64,000 nucleotides of DNA from contig OZ024724.1 in assembly GCA_964016875.1 (NCBI GenBank), forward strand, positions 51,896,438 to 51,960,437, in the 5' to 3' direction. Of this stretch, positions 46,856 to 58,620 are shown one piece after another. The stretch's first letter is position 1; each line of letters starts with the position of its first letter. This stretch comes from Fallopia convolvulus (lineage: Eukaryota > Streptophyta > Magnoliopsida > Caryophyllales > Polygonaceae). The notes under the pieces were generated by a model. The model was not told the origin of the DNA. It did no database searches and worked only from the letters and a program-made list of their open reading frames with translations. A program made the position numbers and the translations under genes.

Positions 46856-49800
46856 AAAATTGTTACCTCTCTATTTTAAGTCCAGTGTCTAAATGAGAAA
46901 ACTTGATCACACAAAAATGGTCTCACATTTTGATACCTCACAAATAGAAAATAACATTGTAGTTAAGATATCCTCTCCATAGAGGATGTCCAGTCTTCCC
47001 ATATGTATACTTCTAGTGAACTATTTTGTGTCTTCTTTGTCCATCGTGCTCAACCTAACATACATAAGTTTAAGACATACGTATGATGTTAATCCATGTG
47101 AAGAAAATATTAAGGAATGAAATTACACCTCATATTATTACCCTTTTATGTATATATCCTATAGATAAATCCCTAATTTACCTCTTGTATTTTAGGAACA
47201 TACTAGTATGTATTCCCGTACCTTGTACGGGTTTTTCTTAAATAAATTATTAATAATAAAATATTTTTAAATATATTTACAATCCGAGAAAAATAATTAC
47301 GTAAATGCTTAAATATAAATTTTTGTTATGATCTGCATAAAAAGATAAGACAATTATTATATAACTAATCAATATCTTTTTATATAAGGTAACAAATGAT
47401 TGGATTATAATAATAACCAAATTTGCAAGGAGATTGCTACTAATATACGGTTACAAAGATAACTATTCAATTAAGATATCTTAATTAAAAAACGATTTTA
47501 TCCAAAATAAAATAAATATTCTAGAATTTGTATAATAGTATAAAAAATATTCTTGAATGAGCCCTGCTAAACTTCATTCCTTTGGAATTGCTTTAAACTC
47601 AAAAATTCTAATTTTTCTTTTGGACATTGTTGAATTGCAATTTTTCACAAATTGTTGAATGCTTTATGCTCTGAATATTGCAAATTATGATCAATATCTT
47701 TCTTGGGGTTGGACCCTTGTACCCCAAGCATACTCGGATTGTCCCTCAACAGCATAGCAACATCTTCCATTAGAAAAGATTCAAAGTTTGTTTCATTTGC
47801 AGCAAAATGCAATTACATGCCCATCAGCTTGAATGCAAAAAGAGTTGCCATCCTTTAGAATGTTAAATCCAACAATTCTTTCACATTCAATGTTAAAATG
47901 AGTTTATCAACTTTCCCATCCTTTAGATAAAAACAAGATCCTTTAAGCATAAAATGTAATAGAACTTTGAGATGCACACATTATACATAGTATCTTAATA
48001 CACCTTAAATAATAACCTTCATCAGGACAGTTGTGACCTCAAGTGTCATTAGATCCTTACTTTTTGATAGAAAAGTGCCTTACGAGAGTCTAAGACTTTT
48101 TCGGTTATGATTGAACCAAATGCATTAATGTTGAATTAATGATAATCCATTAGATTATCATCCCAAGTTTCAATGTTTGTGGTAAGGGCGTCATGTTGTA
48201 CTCCAAATATTATCTCTTCACTTGTACACTAATAATGGATTACTTAACAAATTGTTAATTTGAAAGTAAATATTATCTCTTCACTTGTACACTAATAATG
48301 GATTACTTAACACCTATGAAGACGAAAGTATTTATTTTGTGGTGATCCCATCAACATAGAATTGCATCAAAAAAAAATCCCAAAGTTAAAGGCTTAGTAT
48401 GATTATATAACTTAAATATGAAATACACAAAGAGGTAGAAGACACATGCATAATTGGAAAAATGCTTACTTTTTTGAAAGAGGATCGTATCTGTATTTTC
48501 TCCTAGTATTGGACAATAGATTGATCCTGGATAGCATCAAGAATGAAGGTGGTGTATTATTAGTACAATGTGCTTATGATTTTTCGAAATCATGCTTTTG
48601 TAAAATATGTATTTGTAGTGCATTTAGAGTTCCTTAGTGTATGGTTTTTAGTTTGTGCATGTAATGCTCAAAAGTTCCTAATGAGTTCATATAAATTGTT
48701 GATATTGATGATTCATTACAGTGAAATTGCAACAACTGAAAAATAAAACAACTCAAATGGCAAGCACGTGAAAGGAGAAATTCAGAAATGCCTCTTAGAA
48801 ATAAGATGATTTTGGCAGTCTTCAGCCCTTCTTTTGGATGGAACAAAGCATTCGATATAATATGATTCTCTTTAAAAACAATTTATCTTCTAGTTTATTC
48901 TTACCTCTATACCTTTTCCACTTCAATTTTGTTTGGTTCAACAACACTTGAGTTGAATTGGGATGCATCATTGGTTTCATTGTTGACATTGTTGTCTTTC
49001 AGTTCTTTTGTAGGGTTGTACATGTTGGACATGGTTGTATATATGCAAAGGTGAGCTAATAGAAAGTATGGAATATTTGAAGGACTATAGGTGTGAGGAA
49101 ATGTGCATAATTGAGATGCGTATATATAGAAGAAGGAGAGACAATATCAAACGTTTCAACTTGTAGAGATACATATGCTAAAATTATGGGAATGATTTCA
49201 AATGTTTCATTTAGGTTTTAGACAAAATTAAATAAATGGAAGTGAACTATATTTTGTATATAGTATCATGATACACCTGTAGTACATCCCACTTACTATC
49301 CCCTCATCATTGAAATTCGCTTTCAATTAGATTAATCATCATAATAATATTTCACTAAGATATATGGTTCATAAAACATAAGTTAATACTTTGCATATGC
49401 AATAATAAGTACAATTAAAGATCCCATTAATGAAAGACACAAGATGGTTGAACCTTGGAAGAGAAAACTAAATCAAAATCAACCCTTTAAACCCAATACA
49501 AGAGGTTAACTGATACAATTTCTTACAAATCGGACCAACAAAAGTCTACACCTAGGGATAAGATTCTTCATTGCACGAACTAAGAAATCCGTTCCTTCTA
49601 AAGACTGGGCTTTTGGGGAGCGTTCGGTAGCGATCTTAAAAGGAATTGGGAAAATTTCCCTAGCGAACTACGGTATTCTAACACAGCGATGGGAAATTTC
49701 TTCATGAGCCTATTGCTATGGCAAAGCTACAGTAGAATAGAATTGAATAACTGAGTTGATGCGCGAAATCTGGCCGAAAAAACTCAACCTGTGAGATCTC

Positions 49801-50194
49801 CTTCCCTTTTTTAAGCAATCAATAATTTTTATACGACGATAGGATACCACCGGATGCGGTTTTTGAAAGTTTCAATCATAGAAGTGAAATCTAATTCTCC
49901 AACAATTTAACTAACGCAATGCAAATGATGTAAAATCAATTAAATTTAACAATGTAGAATGCCAGATCGAGGAACAATAATCATCAGAAGAGTGAAAAGA
50001 AAAGGTCTACATAAGAGAACATAAAATGAAAACGTGATAGCAAGGAACCAACTTCAAATCTATAGAAATAAAACATAGGAAAGAGAGAAATTAGGAGGAT
50101 CAATAGGCATACATTCGATCTGAACAAAAAGGTAAAATTATTTCACTCTTATCTTTATTACATAGCTATATAAGTATATAACATATACACAAAC
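46856..50194. other. Gene-poor AT-rich region
   Basis: No gene is supported. CCCGTAC/GTACGGG arms with a CTT loop form a hairpin at 47215-47231. A minus-strand open stretch near 47660-47780 (FLMEDVAMLLRDNPS) has codon-like order but no recognised family. A perfect 45-base direct repeat lies at 48205-48249 and 48268-48312. Open frames at 48446-48846 have no recognised domain. Confidence 0.45.
48205..48312. repeat. Perfect 45-bp direct repeat, 63-bp period
   Basis: Two copies, 48205-48249 and 48268-48312, each from 'aaatattatctcttcac' to 'ggattacttaaca', with an 18-base spacer. The identity implies a recent local duplication. Confidence 0.85.
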
Positions 50195-52011
50195 TGATGC
50201 GTTTATGATCGCATCATGTTCCGAGCCCCAGGCGCCCAAGACCTTGACGCCTTCCTTGGCTCCATACTTGCCCATTTTAGCTTATTTATGCATTTTTACT
50301 ATAGATAATAGTTACTTGTTTAGTATTTTCCATTTATAGTGTGTTTTTTCATTTTGGTAATATGGGCTTCTTGAGCGTGTGATCCATATATGCTTATATG
50401 ATACGTTCCAATAGGTTGAGTTTTGTCTTTTCTTTAGTACTTCTATTTAAGCATACCTTTGTACACAGTTTTATTCACGTCAAAATGAATTAAAGTCTAA
50501 GATTGTTAAGTTGATGCGTTCCGAGAGGTAAAAATTATTTTTGTTTCTAAATCAAATAGTCGCCAGCCACTCTTGTCGAAAGGATACCCCAGAAAGACGC
50601 ATTTTCGGCTTTGAGGCATAAACTTATCACAATCTCTTGGAATTTTGGACGCAAAACTGATGTCTGCTTTTTAGGTAGGTTTTTAGTGTCTAGATAGATT
50701 AGATTTAGTTGGTTTTCGTGCTTGAGTTTTATGCTTTTGAGTCTTTTTGCTTTAGTTTTCGTATTTCCTTGAGATTCGGAAGCTACGCACCTTTTGTGTC
50801 ATTTTGTAGGAGTTTTGGAGCTTAGAAGAAGAGTTTGGAGCATTACAAGAGAAGATGGAGATGAAGCGCTCAAGTAAATTCATTGAAGATCAAGTTTGAG
50901 CTTGGAAAGAGATAGAGAAATTCGTTACAAGAACATAGGAAAAAGAATCGAGTCAAACGGAGTTGTAACGAATCTTCTACGCAAGTTTTACTCAAGGTTG
51001 TTCGAACAAGCTCTCAGGACCGACCCCCAAGGGGTCGTGAACGACCCTATTAGGGTCGTGCTAGACCCACCCAAAGTTGTAAGCCTCATGACCGACCCCT
51101 AGGGGGGTCGTGAACGACCCTATGTGGGTCGATCGGGGCGCCGACTCTTGCATTATTTCGAGATCTTTTGTACTATATTCTATCTTTTATTTTAGGAAGT
51201 AGTTTTATCTTGTTTCCTAGTATAATTAGGGCTCCTTTTTCTCTATAAAAGGGGGCTAGACCTTCTAGTTTAAGGATCTTTTTTCTAGCTTTTGATTTGG
51301 AGATTAAGAGGAAGACTTGGAGGAAGTTGGAGAAATTTGTAAGACCTCTTGTTTTTAATTTGATGTTTCGGTTTATTTTTATGATCATGTCTTCTTCTTT
51401 CTTCTCCATGTGTGAGTAGTTTTCTTAGATTCTAGGGTTGGGTGAAAACCCAACACAATCATGCATGTCTAAACTTGAATTCATGACTTGAATGCTTGAA
51501 GATCATATCTATCTATCTTGTGCTTAATACCTTTGCGAAAGTTGAGGCAATATCTTGCAATTAACCTAAAAGAGAAAGTGTAAAGTTGATTGCTTGATTA
51601 GCTCTAAATAGGATTATTTACGAAAGTTGATATTCCTAGGTTGAAGGATAGATAGAAAGTTGTTTAATTTGCGACAGTTGATTGAATAACTTGAATTGTT
51701 TGCGACAGTTGACTTTTCTATGATCTAGATTGCATGATAGTTGTGAATTCTTGTTGAAAGCATGTATGGTTGATGTTGTGATAGCCCTAGCCCTAGGATT
51801 TCCTTTTTATATTTGATTAAAACCCATTAAGTTGACTCGATCTCGACCCCATAAGTTCGTGTTCGACCCTTAGTCCCTTGTTTGTTCTCTTGCTTTTCAT
51901 AGTTTATCAACTAATCTTTGGCACAATTCTCATTCCCGTGGACGAACCTGACTTCGCTGTACTCAGCTGGGTCTTGAATATAAATTTATTTGTTCAAGAA
52001 ACCCTTCAACA
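50195..52011 (+). repeat. Element C 5' LTR
   Basis: Starts TGATGCG (inside the hairpin TGATGCG...CGCATCA, 50195-50216) and ends TTCAACA. It holds four back-to-back CGACCC/GGGTCG palindromes (51021-51131). A TATA-like 'ctctataaaagggg' near 51240 lies about 100 bases after them. Confidence 0.88.
51018..51137. promoter_or_regulatory. Cluster of four CGACCC/GGGTCG palindromes upstream of LTR TATA
   Basis: Palindromes at 51021-51037, 51042-51058, 51093-51110 and 51115-51131; each is CGACCC, 5-6 bases, GGGTCG. They lie just before the LTR TATA box (about 51243), where U3 enhancers usually are. A regulatory role is inferred from position only. Confidence 0.45.
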
Positions 52012-52014
52012 AAT

Positions 52015-52031
52015 TGGCGCCGTTGCCGGGG
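52015..52031 (+). other. Element C primer binding site (tRNA-Asp)
   Basis: TGGCGCCGTTGCCGGGG is exactly complementary to the 3' end of plant tRNA-Asp, three bases after the LTR. Athila-type elements use this primer. Confidence 0.9.
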
Positions 52032-52133
52032 AGTGAGCAATAGTGCCTAGTTTAGTTGATATTTGGGGTTTGGGCCTAGCCCTTACCCCTTTGTTTTTAT
52101 TTAATTTGTTTTCTTTGTTTTTGTTCGCAGTAT

Positions 52134-54932
52134 ATGCCATCTCGTTCTTCCCGGAGAACTCTTGAGATTGACTACTACAGCGAACCTAAGAGGTCCTTCC
52201 ATAGACGTTTGAGAGAACAACGAGCAATGGGCGACACTGAGACTCTTGCTCAACAAATGGAGGAACTCCGCACTCAGATGCAGCGCTTGCAAGCGGACCG
52301 AGATACTCAGGCCGCCAATGTGCAACGATTCCAGGAGCAACTGAACGCTATCCCAAGGAATGCCAAGCAATACATGCACCCAGAACTGAGGGTGCCCGAA
52401 TCGGCGATAGTGCTCCCGGAGATCAACCGCACTTTTGAGATTAAATCTCACTTCATATCCTTAATAAAGCGTTCTCAATTTGAGGGGAAACCCACTGAAT
52501 GCCCAATGGAGCATATTAAGAACTTTATTGATTTATGCGACACCATTGCTGCTGACAATGTCGCCCTTGAATATGTTCTCTTGAAGGCTTTTAAGTGGTC
52601 TCTTGCAGGAAAAGCTTTGAGTTGGTTGGAGAGCTTTCCACCAAGATCTATCACGACATGGAAGGCTTTGCATGATTTATTCATGACCAAGTTCTTTCCA
52701 CCGGCAAAAACAACGGAGCTTAGGAAGCGCATCACCTCCTACCATCAACTTCCAAACGAGACGCTTGTGGAGACATGGGAACGATTCCAAGAGCTTCTAC
52801 GCCAATGCCCTACTCATGGGCAACCTCCTTATGTTCTCCAAGAGATCTTCTTTCAAGGCATTAATGCGGCTACCAAAGATCCCATTAACCTTCACATTGA
52901 TTGTGGGTTCATCGACATGACTCCAGAAGAAGCATGGGCATTATTGAACAAGCTCACCAATTATGATGCCATGTACGGAACCCAACAAGCTAAGCCAACG
53001 GCGAGAAAGCTGTATGAGCCACAATCTGATGTGGTTGATCGGGATGTGAAAGTCCAATTCTTGCAAGATGAAATCAATCGTCTGAAAAAGCAAGTAAGTT
53101 ACTTTAATTCTTCTTCATCTTGTCAAGAATGCGGGTCTTCTGCCCACACTACTTCCAATTGCACTAACTTGCAGCAAGTATGAGCCGCTGAGGCTTATGA
53201 GGAGGTAAACTACATGAGAGGTTCCTATAGGAACCAAAACAATTATGCAGGGAGGAGCAATGCTCAACCATCTTGGGGAAATTCCAATTATGACCAATAC
53301 AAGCAACCCCAACAAGAGCAACGTCCCCATCCCTACCGCCCTCCGGGTTATCAAGAGCCACCGTCATGGGTACAAGGGCTGCAAGAAGGAATGAATGGAG
53401 TGCGAGATGAGGTCCAGACCGGGATCAATGGAATTCGAGCCGAGCTTTCTACGCAAATGAATGGGGTTCATGAAAGATTTGGAGAATTTGACTCATGGAG
53501 AAAACACATCGATTCCCAAATTGGACAACTAGCATCTCAAATCCCGAGACCTCAGGGACAACTCCCGGGCCGTCCCGAGGAGAATCCTAGAAGTCGTGCA
53601 AGCGATGGTGAAGCCCGAGCCATGCACCTAAGGAGTGGCAAGGAGTTGCCCGAGCCAACCAAGCAAAAAGAGAAGGAACAAGCCTCAGGACCGACCCACT
53701 TAGGGTCGTGCAAGACCCCCTTAGGGTCGTGCACGACCCCCTCAAGGGTCGTTCTTGAGGAGGCTATTAACGAGGAAGAAGAGGCGATCGACCCAACTGG
53801 GGTCAAGCTCGACCACCCTTTGCCAGGTAAGTCTTCTAACCCTTCTCTTTCCATTCAATCTCCATCTAAAGTACTTCCTTTCCCTTATAAGAAACCCAAG
53901 GACCCGACGGAAGGTAAGTTTAAGCGCTTTGTTAAGTTGCTTCAAGGTTTAAACCTTTCCATTCCTTTCGCTGATGCTTTGAATGAAATGCATGCTTATA
54001 CTAAATTCTTGAAGGAGATTTTATCTAGGAAGCGATCAATCTCAGAGCTGCATAATGAGATCCATTCCATAGAGCTCCTTGAAAAGCTAGGCGATCCCGG
54101 TAAGTTTGCTATTACTATTGGTATTGGAGCTTACCCTTTCAAAGCTTTGTGTGATCTAGGTGCTAGTGCAAGCTTGCTTCCACTTTCAATTTGGTCCAAG
54201 ACCAACATGGGACCACTGGAGCCTATTAATATGAATCTTTACATGGCGGACGGATCTCGTGTAAAGGCAACCAGAGTCGTTGAGGATGTTCCGGTTAAAG
54301 TTGGCAAATTTTTTGTCCCAAACGACTTCATTGTTCTAGACATGCCAGAGGACCCTGTGGTGCCAATCATACTTGGAAGACCATTCTTAGCCATCGCAGG
54401 GGCAAGAATTGATGTTAGGAAGGGGCTCCTCACATTTGATATTGGGGAGGAGAAGGTCGAGTTTCGTTTCAATCCCGATGTGAATGAGCCTACGGTCGTT
54501 AAAAGCATCAACGAGGATAATACCGACCCCCCATGGTGGGTCGGTACCGACCATTCTCTGAAGAATCACATCGATGTGGGTGATAGGCACGATACCGAGG
54601 CATTCCTTGATTCAGTGGGGTCGATAACGACCCACATACCCTTGGTAACGACTCCTCCTCAAAATAACAAAGGTAAGTCTCCTTGCTCTGATCTATTTGA
54701 TTCTGGTCATGATCCTTTCTTTCATCCTTCTTTTACAAATCCTACTATTGAGCATACTATGAAAGAGTCGAAGCCTCCTTGGTTTTCGGATTTTTCTAAC
54801 CCTAATGTAGGACTTCCAAGCATACTTGTGGATGATAGAGGACCGAATGTCCTAGAGAGAAGCTTTGAAGCTTTTCCATCTAAGTATGGGGTTTCCCATG
54901 ATCCCGACAACGCTGGATGGAAGCCGCCCTGA
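52134..54932 (+). pseudogene. Element C Gag-protease, one in-frame TGA
   Basis: The ATG at 52134 (MPSRSSRRTLEIDYY) opens 349 codons to a TGA at 53181; the same frame is then open to 54932. Gag core: WSLAGKALSWLESFPPRS, then WKALHDLFMTKFFPPAKT. A coiled-coil precedes it (EELRTQMQRLQADRDTQ). Zinc knuckle CQECGSSAHTTSNC (about 53119). A linker with the CGACCC palindromes follows (53690-53830), and then a retropepsin-like domain with ALCDLGASASLLPLSIW (about 54150; D-L-G-A-S in place of D-T/S-G) and VVPIILGRPFL. The single TGA could be a mutation or, less likely, a readthrough site. No RT follows. Confidence 0.88.
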
Positions 54933-56632
54933 TGAGCTAAGGTAAGTCGTCAAGCTAATGACGTTAAACAAGCGCTTGCGGGAGGCAACCCGGTCTTTAG
55001 ACTAGATTTTTCTTTTGTTTTTGCTTTTTAGATTAGGTTCTTTTTCTAACCTTCCTTATATTAGGATAGAATATATATTTTTGGAAAGGAATTTTGTGGG
55101 ATTTTTGCAGGGTCCTAAGCTTCAACCACTCCATCTTCACCATGATGAGCTCCACCTCCTTTCAAGCTTCCAAGAGTTCTTTGTGAGTTTTCTTCTTTTA
55201 TCTCTTTACTTTTTCATATCATTTTTCATGCATGGGGACATTGCATGATTTAAGTATGGGGTAGGGGAAGAAGAAACCTCACATGTTGTATATAATTGAG
55301 TCTTTGTTTGTTTGTTGGTTGGTTTGTTTTGTTTAAAGAAAATCGGAAAAAAAATCCAAAAAAATTAAAAAATGTCGAAAAATCCAAAAATATTTCTTTG
55401 ATTGTTTTAGGATAGAAGAATGCTCCATCTTAGATGTCCTATAATGAGAACTAATTTTCATGCTTATCATATAATTCCTTTGGCATATTTGGATAGTATA
55501 GCCCAAGGCTTGAGAAATTGCTTTTGATTGTGAAAATTGACTTGTGATGAAATTGAGCATATGTGTCTTAAGTAAAAGTAGTTGCAATCCAACAAAATAT
55601 TCACCTAGTGAGGAATTTTGGCCTTAAAGGGAGAACATCAAAAATCCCTCTTCTTTTTCTTGTGTGAATTGCTCTCTTTATGCATAAATCTCTTGTCATT
55701 GATATGGTTATCTATTTCTTGAAGCCGCTATGAGATCGTTCATGCATGTTAATTATGATTAAGAACTTATTTTTCATAAGCCACTTTTATCCTCTCTTTT
55801 ACCTACCTTTACATTATCCTCTTTTTGAAGCCAATTTGAGTCTCAAGCCTTTTATTTTTAGCTCCACAAAATTATTCTCTAGCCAAGATAAGCTTGACCC
55901 TATCCGGGGATTAGGACTTAGTATTGGTTGTGATAGTTTTGTTGAGTGAGATTGCTTGGTTCAAGTGTGGGGTAATTATGGGTTGGAAAAAATAAAAAAA
56001 TCTTGCAGTTTGTCATGTAAAAGGAGTTTGGTTCCCTGAATGCACTTACAAAAGAGTTGAAAAAAAAAGAGATATCGATATCAATCTCCCATAAAAAAAA
56101 TGAATGAAATTCATAAGGGAGAAAAAAAGAAAGCAAATTGTTAAAAGTGAAAGTGTGCATGAGTCAAATTTCCTTAGTATTTGTAAGCAAGATAAATTGG
56201 GATAATAAAGGGTTGAAAAAAAAAGTGAGTTTGAGCATAATGTTGAGAGAGTTTGGTATAATCTTTTATGAGAAGTTTAGGAGATGTGAGTTTTTAGGAG
56301 TCTTTGATTCCCGGATATTATTAGCACCACATGGCCAAATATTTTCCACACCTTATTGTCTTTACCAAGCCCCATTACAACCCGGACGAATGGAGTCTTC
56401 TATGAATATTTCATTGAGCCTAAGTTCTTATGATGATTGATGTGTTTTGACTTCTCTAGGTAGAGAGATTGGTGATATAAGTCTCAATGATAAAGTTGTT
56501 GTTGCATAAAGATTGAGTTGAGAGTTGATATTAATAGTCTAAACACATGAGAGATTGAGTTGAGTGAAACACATTAAAATCCCTTGTGAGGTTGGATTGT
56601 GATTGCCTACGATTGAGACTCATACATATGTG
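54933..56632 (+). other. Element C non-coding 3' interior
   Basis: 1.7 kb without coding sequence. Contains A-rich and AAAG-rich runs (55330-55400, 55980-56110), a 'gatatcgatatc' palindrome near 56071, and no pol domain on either strand. The 3' polypurine tract and the first 1.1 kb of the 3' LTR are missing at its right edge. Confidence 0.65.
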
Positions 56633-57292
56633 AGGAAGTTGGAGAAATTTGTAAGACCTCTTGTTTTTAATTTGATGTTTCGGTTTATTTTTATGATCAT
56701 GTCTTCTTCCTTCTTCTCCATGTGTGAGTAGTTTTCTTAGATTCTAGGGTTGGGTGAAAACCCAACACAATCATGCATGCCTAAACTTGAATTCATGACT
56801 TGAATGCTTGAAGATCATATCTATCTATCTTGTGCTTAATACCTTTGCGAAAGTTGAGGCAATATCTTGCAATTGACCTAAAAGAGAAAGTGTAAAGTTG
56901 ATTGCTTGATTAGATCTAAATAGGATTATTTGCGAAAGTTGATATTCCTAGGTTGAAGGATAGATAGAAAGTTGTTTAATTTGCGACAGTTGACTTTTCT
57001 ATGATCTAGATTGCATGATAGTTGTGAATTCTTGTTGAAAGCATGTATGGTTGATGTTGTGATAGCCCTAGCCCTAGGATTGCCTTTTTATATTTGATTA
57101 AAACCCATTAAGTTGACTCGATCTCGACCCCATAAGTTCGTGTTCGACCCTTAGTCCCTTGTTTGTTCTCTTGCTTTTCATAGTTTATCAACTAATCTTT
57201 GGCACAATTCTCATTCCCGTGGACGAACCTGACTTCGCTGTACTCAGCGGGGTCTTGAATATAAATTTATTTGTTCAAGAAACCCTTCAACA
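56633..57292 (+). repeat. Element C 3' LTR remnant
   Basis: Matches the last 691 bases of the 5' LTR (51321-52011). A 31-bp deletion has occurred between two 'ttgcgacagttga' words. Ends TTCAACA. Confidence 0.9.
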
Positions 57293-57698
57293 AAAACAAA
57301 GACATCCAAGAACTCGTAAGTGTGCATAATTCATAACTTGCCCAAATAAAAGCTCGTAAGAGGTTTTGTTATCCAATAAAGACGTTGGAGTGCAATTGAT
57401 TAAATAGCAGATTGTAAGAACGCACTCACCCTAGAATTCAATAGGTAGAGAAGCCTGAAATTGAAGTGCTCGAGCAACATTTAAAAGATGACGATTTTTC
57501 CATTCAGCTTGTCCGTTTTGCTTAGTATAAGCGGAAGTTGTTTCAAATAGAATGTCATGCACAACAAAGACTTCCTGAAGGCAAACAAACTCAATATCGT
57601 TTTCGGAATGAAAATATTGAATTTTTTCATGAAACCGTGTTTTAACAAGTTCACAAATATTTTTAATGTGTTTGGCAACGTCTGATTTATGAGATAGT
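57293..57698 (-). pseudogene. Ty1/copia integrase fragment interrupted by element C
   Basis: The minus strand reads SDVAKHIKNICELV, FHSENDIEFVCLQEVF (second catalytic Asp region), TKQNGQAEWKNRHLLNVARA (with Glu) and, after a TAG (57431-57433) in place of the usual Trp codon, ECVLTICYLIN and HLRVLGCLCF. These are the core and end of a copia integrase. Homology runs exactly to the edge of element C, so C inserted here. I could not find the continuation on the other side of C. Confidence 0.85.
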
Positions 57699-58620
57699 TG
57701 TAATAGCCATTATTTTTAATAGAAAGAAATGTTAAATTTAACAATTTTAATACTTCTTTAAGATAGCAAGTTATTTTTTTATGATTTCCTAATAATAAAT
57801 TTTGAATAAAACTTAATACGGTGGCAAATAAATATTTATTTTAATTAATATATGAAATTTTATTTCTTTTTCCGTAATCCCGTTAACCTAAAATTTAATA
57901 AAAAGAAAATGGGAAAGGAAGAAGAGTGAAAATGCTCTGGTTGGATTCAAACCCCCAAGCTCTTGTAATCTCTACATTGAAACACTCCTTCCTTTCCGCT
58001 ATGCCATCATGTTCTTCTTGTCATTTAAAAGAACCCTTTTTATTTTATTTCTTTCTTCCTTAGAAGCTTCTAAAACTATCAATGGAGATTTTGTGAATTG
58101 ACGTAGAACCAATTCCCTCCATACTCCACCTCCTCTTCACCCAATCATTATTCATGCTCAACCTCCTCTTCCACCACTCCAACATACACCACCTTCTCTT
58201 CTACTAATCAAATCCTTATCTATTTGGACAAGCCATCTCCAAGAAGGCTTACACCTCAGTCCTCACCATGGAAGAAGCTTCCAAGCCCTTCTTTACCATT
58301 ATAAAAGGGGGGTTAGAGCAAGTAGAAGAATGCACCAAATCCTCTCCTTCTAAACTCAATTTCTTTCTAAATTCAAGCCAAAAGTCCCATATGGTATTAT
58401 TCACAAATTTGAATTTTCCATTAAATATTCCACAAAAAACCCTTGTCCCTCCTCCCTTGGCCGTCGAACCACCACCACCCCTAGCCAGACTGTCGCCGTC
58501 CTCGTGCACGCCCGTCGTCGCACAAAAGTCGTCGTTGTCCGCCTCCACCGTCAATGTCCAGTTGTGTGCGTTCCTCTGTTGTTGCTGCCTGTTGTTTACG
58601 TAAGGAGAAGAAGGAGAAAG
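57699..58620 (+). repeat. Possible Ty3-type LTR fragment
   Basis: Begins TGTAATAGCC immediately after the copia remnant and has the layout of a long Ty3 LTR, with a TATA-like 'cattataaaagggg' (about 58299) and a GC-rich patch (58440-58550) that is open on both strands. No partner LTR or right edge found. Confidence 0.35.

Larger units (their letters stand above)
50195..57292 (+). mobile_element. Athila-like Gag-protease-only retrotransposon C
   Basis: A 7.1-kb element with an 1817-bp 5' LTR, a perfect tRNA-Asp primer site, a gag-protease frame, a long non-coding 3' part and a 660-bp remnant of the 3' LTR. No RT, RNase H or integrase can be found in its 4.6-kb interior, so it depends on proteins made elsewhere. 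The flanks CAAAC (50190-50194) and AAAAC (57293-57297) may be a target duplication with one change. The shared LTR parts differ by seven substitutions in 660 bases (about 1.1 percent) and one 31-bp deletion. Gag and primer type suggest the Athila/Tat side of Ty3/gypsy. Confidence 0.88.

Noticed and set aside
47215..47231. CCCGTAC/GTACGGG hairpin as a terminator or element end
   Set aside because: No matching second end or other context; recorded only as a hairpin.
47660..47790. Minus-strand stretch FLMEDVAMLLRDNPS
   Set aside because: Looks codon-like, but I cannot name a family and no flanking exons were found.
58249..58603. Overlapping 101- and 111-residue frames on both strands
   Set aside because: Same pattern as the GC-rich LTR patches; likely LTR sequence.
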